Part shown: positions 5,642-6,740 of the stretch, piece after piece
Layout of the letters: the number at the start of each line of letters is the position of its first letter
Numbering within the stretch: the first letter of the stretch is position 1
Assembly: GCA_005772945.1 (NCBI GenBank)
Contig: SXIE01000221.1
Location: forward strand, 1-6,740
Reading direction: 5' to 3'
Origin: Pseudomonadota bacterium
GTDB lineage: Bacteria > Myxococcota > UBA9042 > PHBI01
Length of the DNA: 6,740 nucleotides
Notes under the pieces: model-generated
Seen by the model: only the letters and a program-made list of their open reading frames with translations
Databases searched by the model: none
What the model was told of the DNA's origin: nothing
Position numbers and translations under genes: made by a program

Positions 5642-6740
5642 TCACGGGGACGAACGAGACACGAACGGTTGAAGTCGTGCGGCCAGCTCCGCGCGCGAAA
5701 AAGGCTTTTGGAGGAGCGGCGCGTCCGCCGGGACGCCGGCGCGGTGCACGAAGTCCTCGTTGTGGCCGGACATGAACACGACGGGGGTCCCTGGCCGCAA
5801 GGCGAGCACGCGCTCCGCCAACTGAATCCCGTTCATTCGCGGCATCACGACGTCCGTCAGGAGCAGATCGAAGGCGTCCCCGCGCGCGACGATGGCAAGC
5901 GCCTCCGCGGCATCCGCGGCCGTGAGTACCCGAAATCCCTGGTGTTCCAACATGCGACGGACCAGCCGCCGCACCGCCTCGTCGTCCTCCGCGACGAGCA
6001 CCGTGGTCAGGCCCGCGCTCGGGTCGGGGCGCGGGTCGGGCAGCGGCACCGGCACAGCCGCGGGCATCGGCGGCGCGGTGGCTGGCAGGTAGAGGTCCAC
6101 GATGCTGCCGCGACCGGGCTCCGAGGCGAGCGCGATCGTCCCGCCGCTCTGGCGCGCGATGCCAAAGGCGGTCGATAGGCCGAGGCCGAGGTGTTGGCCG
6201 CTCTCCTTGGTCGTGAAGAACGGCTCGAAGGCGCGCCGCGCGATGGCCGGGTCCATGCCATGGCCGTTGTCGGCGATGCGCGTGCGCACGTAGGGGCCGC
6301 GCGGGATCCCGAGGGCCTCGGCGTCGGCGGCTTCCACCTCGACCGCGGCGATGGCGATGTCGACGCGGCCCTCATGCGCGAGGGCGTCGCGCGCGTTGGT
6401 CGCCAGGTTCGTGAGGATTTGCGTGATCTGGGTGGGGTCCGCGCACACCGCCGACGGGCCCGCAGGCAGCGCGACCGCGAGCTCGGTGCCGGCGCCCAAC
6501 ACGCGCCGCAAGGTCGGCTCCAGGTCGCGCACCATGTCGCCCAGCTCGATCACGCGCGGCTCGAGCATCTGACACCGGCCGATCGCGAGCAGCTCGCGCG
6601 TCAGCCCGCGCGCCCGCTCCCCCGCGCGCACGATCTCCGCGAGGTCCTCGCGACGCGGATCGTCCGGCGCGAGGCCCTCCAAAAGCGCGGCCCCGTAGCT
6701 CAAGACCACGCTCAGCGCGTTGTTGAAGTCGTGCGCGACC
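5642..6740 (-). CDS. Hybrid sensor histidine kinase, 3' part (HisKA-HATPase-receiver)
   Basis: The frame continues through the window edge at 6740, so the gene is cut at its 5' end. The GTG at 6709 is internal, because the codons before it read VAHDFNNALS, the H-box with the phospho-accepting His at 6731-6733. Numbering from the GTG at 6709, the ATPase domain has the N-box (NLATNARDA, 101-109), G1 box (DNGHGMD, 147-153), F-box (FEPFF, 161-165) and G2 box (LGLGLS, 174-179). A Pro-rich linker (about 210-232) leads to a receiver domain with the acidic pair D242/D243, phospho-acceptor D286 in LLLTDVVMP, S314 and K335 in QKPF. All catalytic residues are present, so it should autophosphorylate on His and pass phosphate to its own receiver, or run in reverse as a relay. 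The sensory domains (PAS or similar, often found with DFNN-type H-boxes) would be upstream. There is no DNA-binding output domain, so a separate partner is expected. The stop is TGA at 5644-5642. Confidence 0.93.
   Translation of the reverse strand, partial: VAHDFNNALSVVLSYGAALLEGLAPDDPRREDLAEIVRAGERARGLTRELLAIGRCQMLEPRVIELGDMVRDLEPTLRRVLGAGTELAVALPAGPSAVCADPTQITQILTNLATNARDALAHEGRVDIAIAAVEVEAADAEALGIPRGPYVRTRIADNGHGMDPAIARRAFEPFFTTKESGQHLGLGLSTAFGIARQSGGTIALASEPGRGSIVDLYLPATAPPMPAAVPVPLPDPRPDPSAGLTTVLVAEDDEAVRRLVRRMLEHQGFRVLTAADAAEALAIVARGDAFDLLLTDVVMPRMNGIQLAERVLALRPGTPVVFMSGHNEDFVHRAGVPADAPLLQKPFSRAELAARLQPFVSRSSP

Noticed and set aside
5093..6178. Plus-strand open frame (361 codons) crossing the intergenic gap
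   Set aside because: It overlaps parts of two well-supported minus-strand genes and reads as low-complexity Arg/Pro/His-rich sequence.
6707..6709. GTG at 6709 as the start of the histidine kinase gene
   Set aside because: Codons upstream in the same frame encode VAHDFNNALS, the phospho-accepting H-box, so the gene continues past the window edge.

Overview
This is a GC-rich (roughly 70% by eye) bacterial chromosomal window. Its codons end almost always in G or C, and the genes are densely packed. Together with a very long PlsB-type acyltransferase, a secreted repeat/PDZ protein and a hybrid histidine kinase, this suggests a Myxococcota-like (former Deltaproteobacteria) genome. That placement is inference; other high-GC lineages are possible. 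There are no tRNA or rRNA genes, CRISPR arrays, insertion sequences or phage genes.

Layout: positions 1-78 hold the last 25 codons of a plus-strand gene with a Pro/Ala/acidic tail. After a 38-nt gap comes a plus-strand gene (117-3107, start uncertain) for a 996-residue glycerol-3-phosphate acyltransferase of the PlsB family. It ends 17 nt before the stop codon of a convergent minus-strand gene (3125-5482). That gene encodes an exported 785-residue protein with one N-terminal membrane segment, tandem beta-sandwich (carboxypeptidase-regulatory-like) domains, an acidic helical insertion and a C-terminal PDZ domain. Upstream of it on the same strand, across a 159-nt gap, lies the 3' part of a hybrid sensor histidine kinase (5642 to beyond 6740), which runs from the H-box through the ATPase domain to a C-terminal receiver domain.

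How they fit together: PlsB carries out the first committed step of phospholipid synthesis at the inner membrane. The beta-sandwich/PDZ protein probably acts in the cell envelope and has no visible enzymatic domain. The kinase is a signalling protein whose input domain lies outside the window. Nothing ties the three into one pathway, and the convergent orientation separates plsB from the other two.

The window is mostly ordinary. I do not see a clear new defence, mobile or RNA system. The items most worth a second look are an intact HX4D acyltransferase motif in the normally degenerate N-terminal domain of PlsB, and the unusual architecture of the beta-sandwich/PDZ protein with its Met-rich helical insertion. 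Lesser items are a pair of abutting perfect inverted repeats inside plsB and a hairpin just after the kinase gene.
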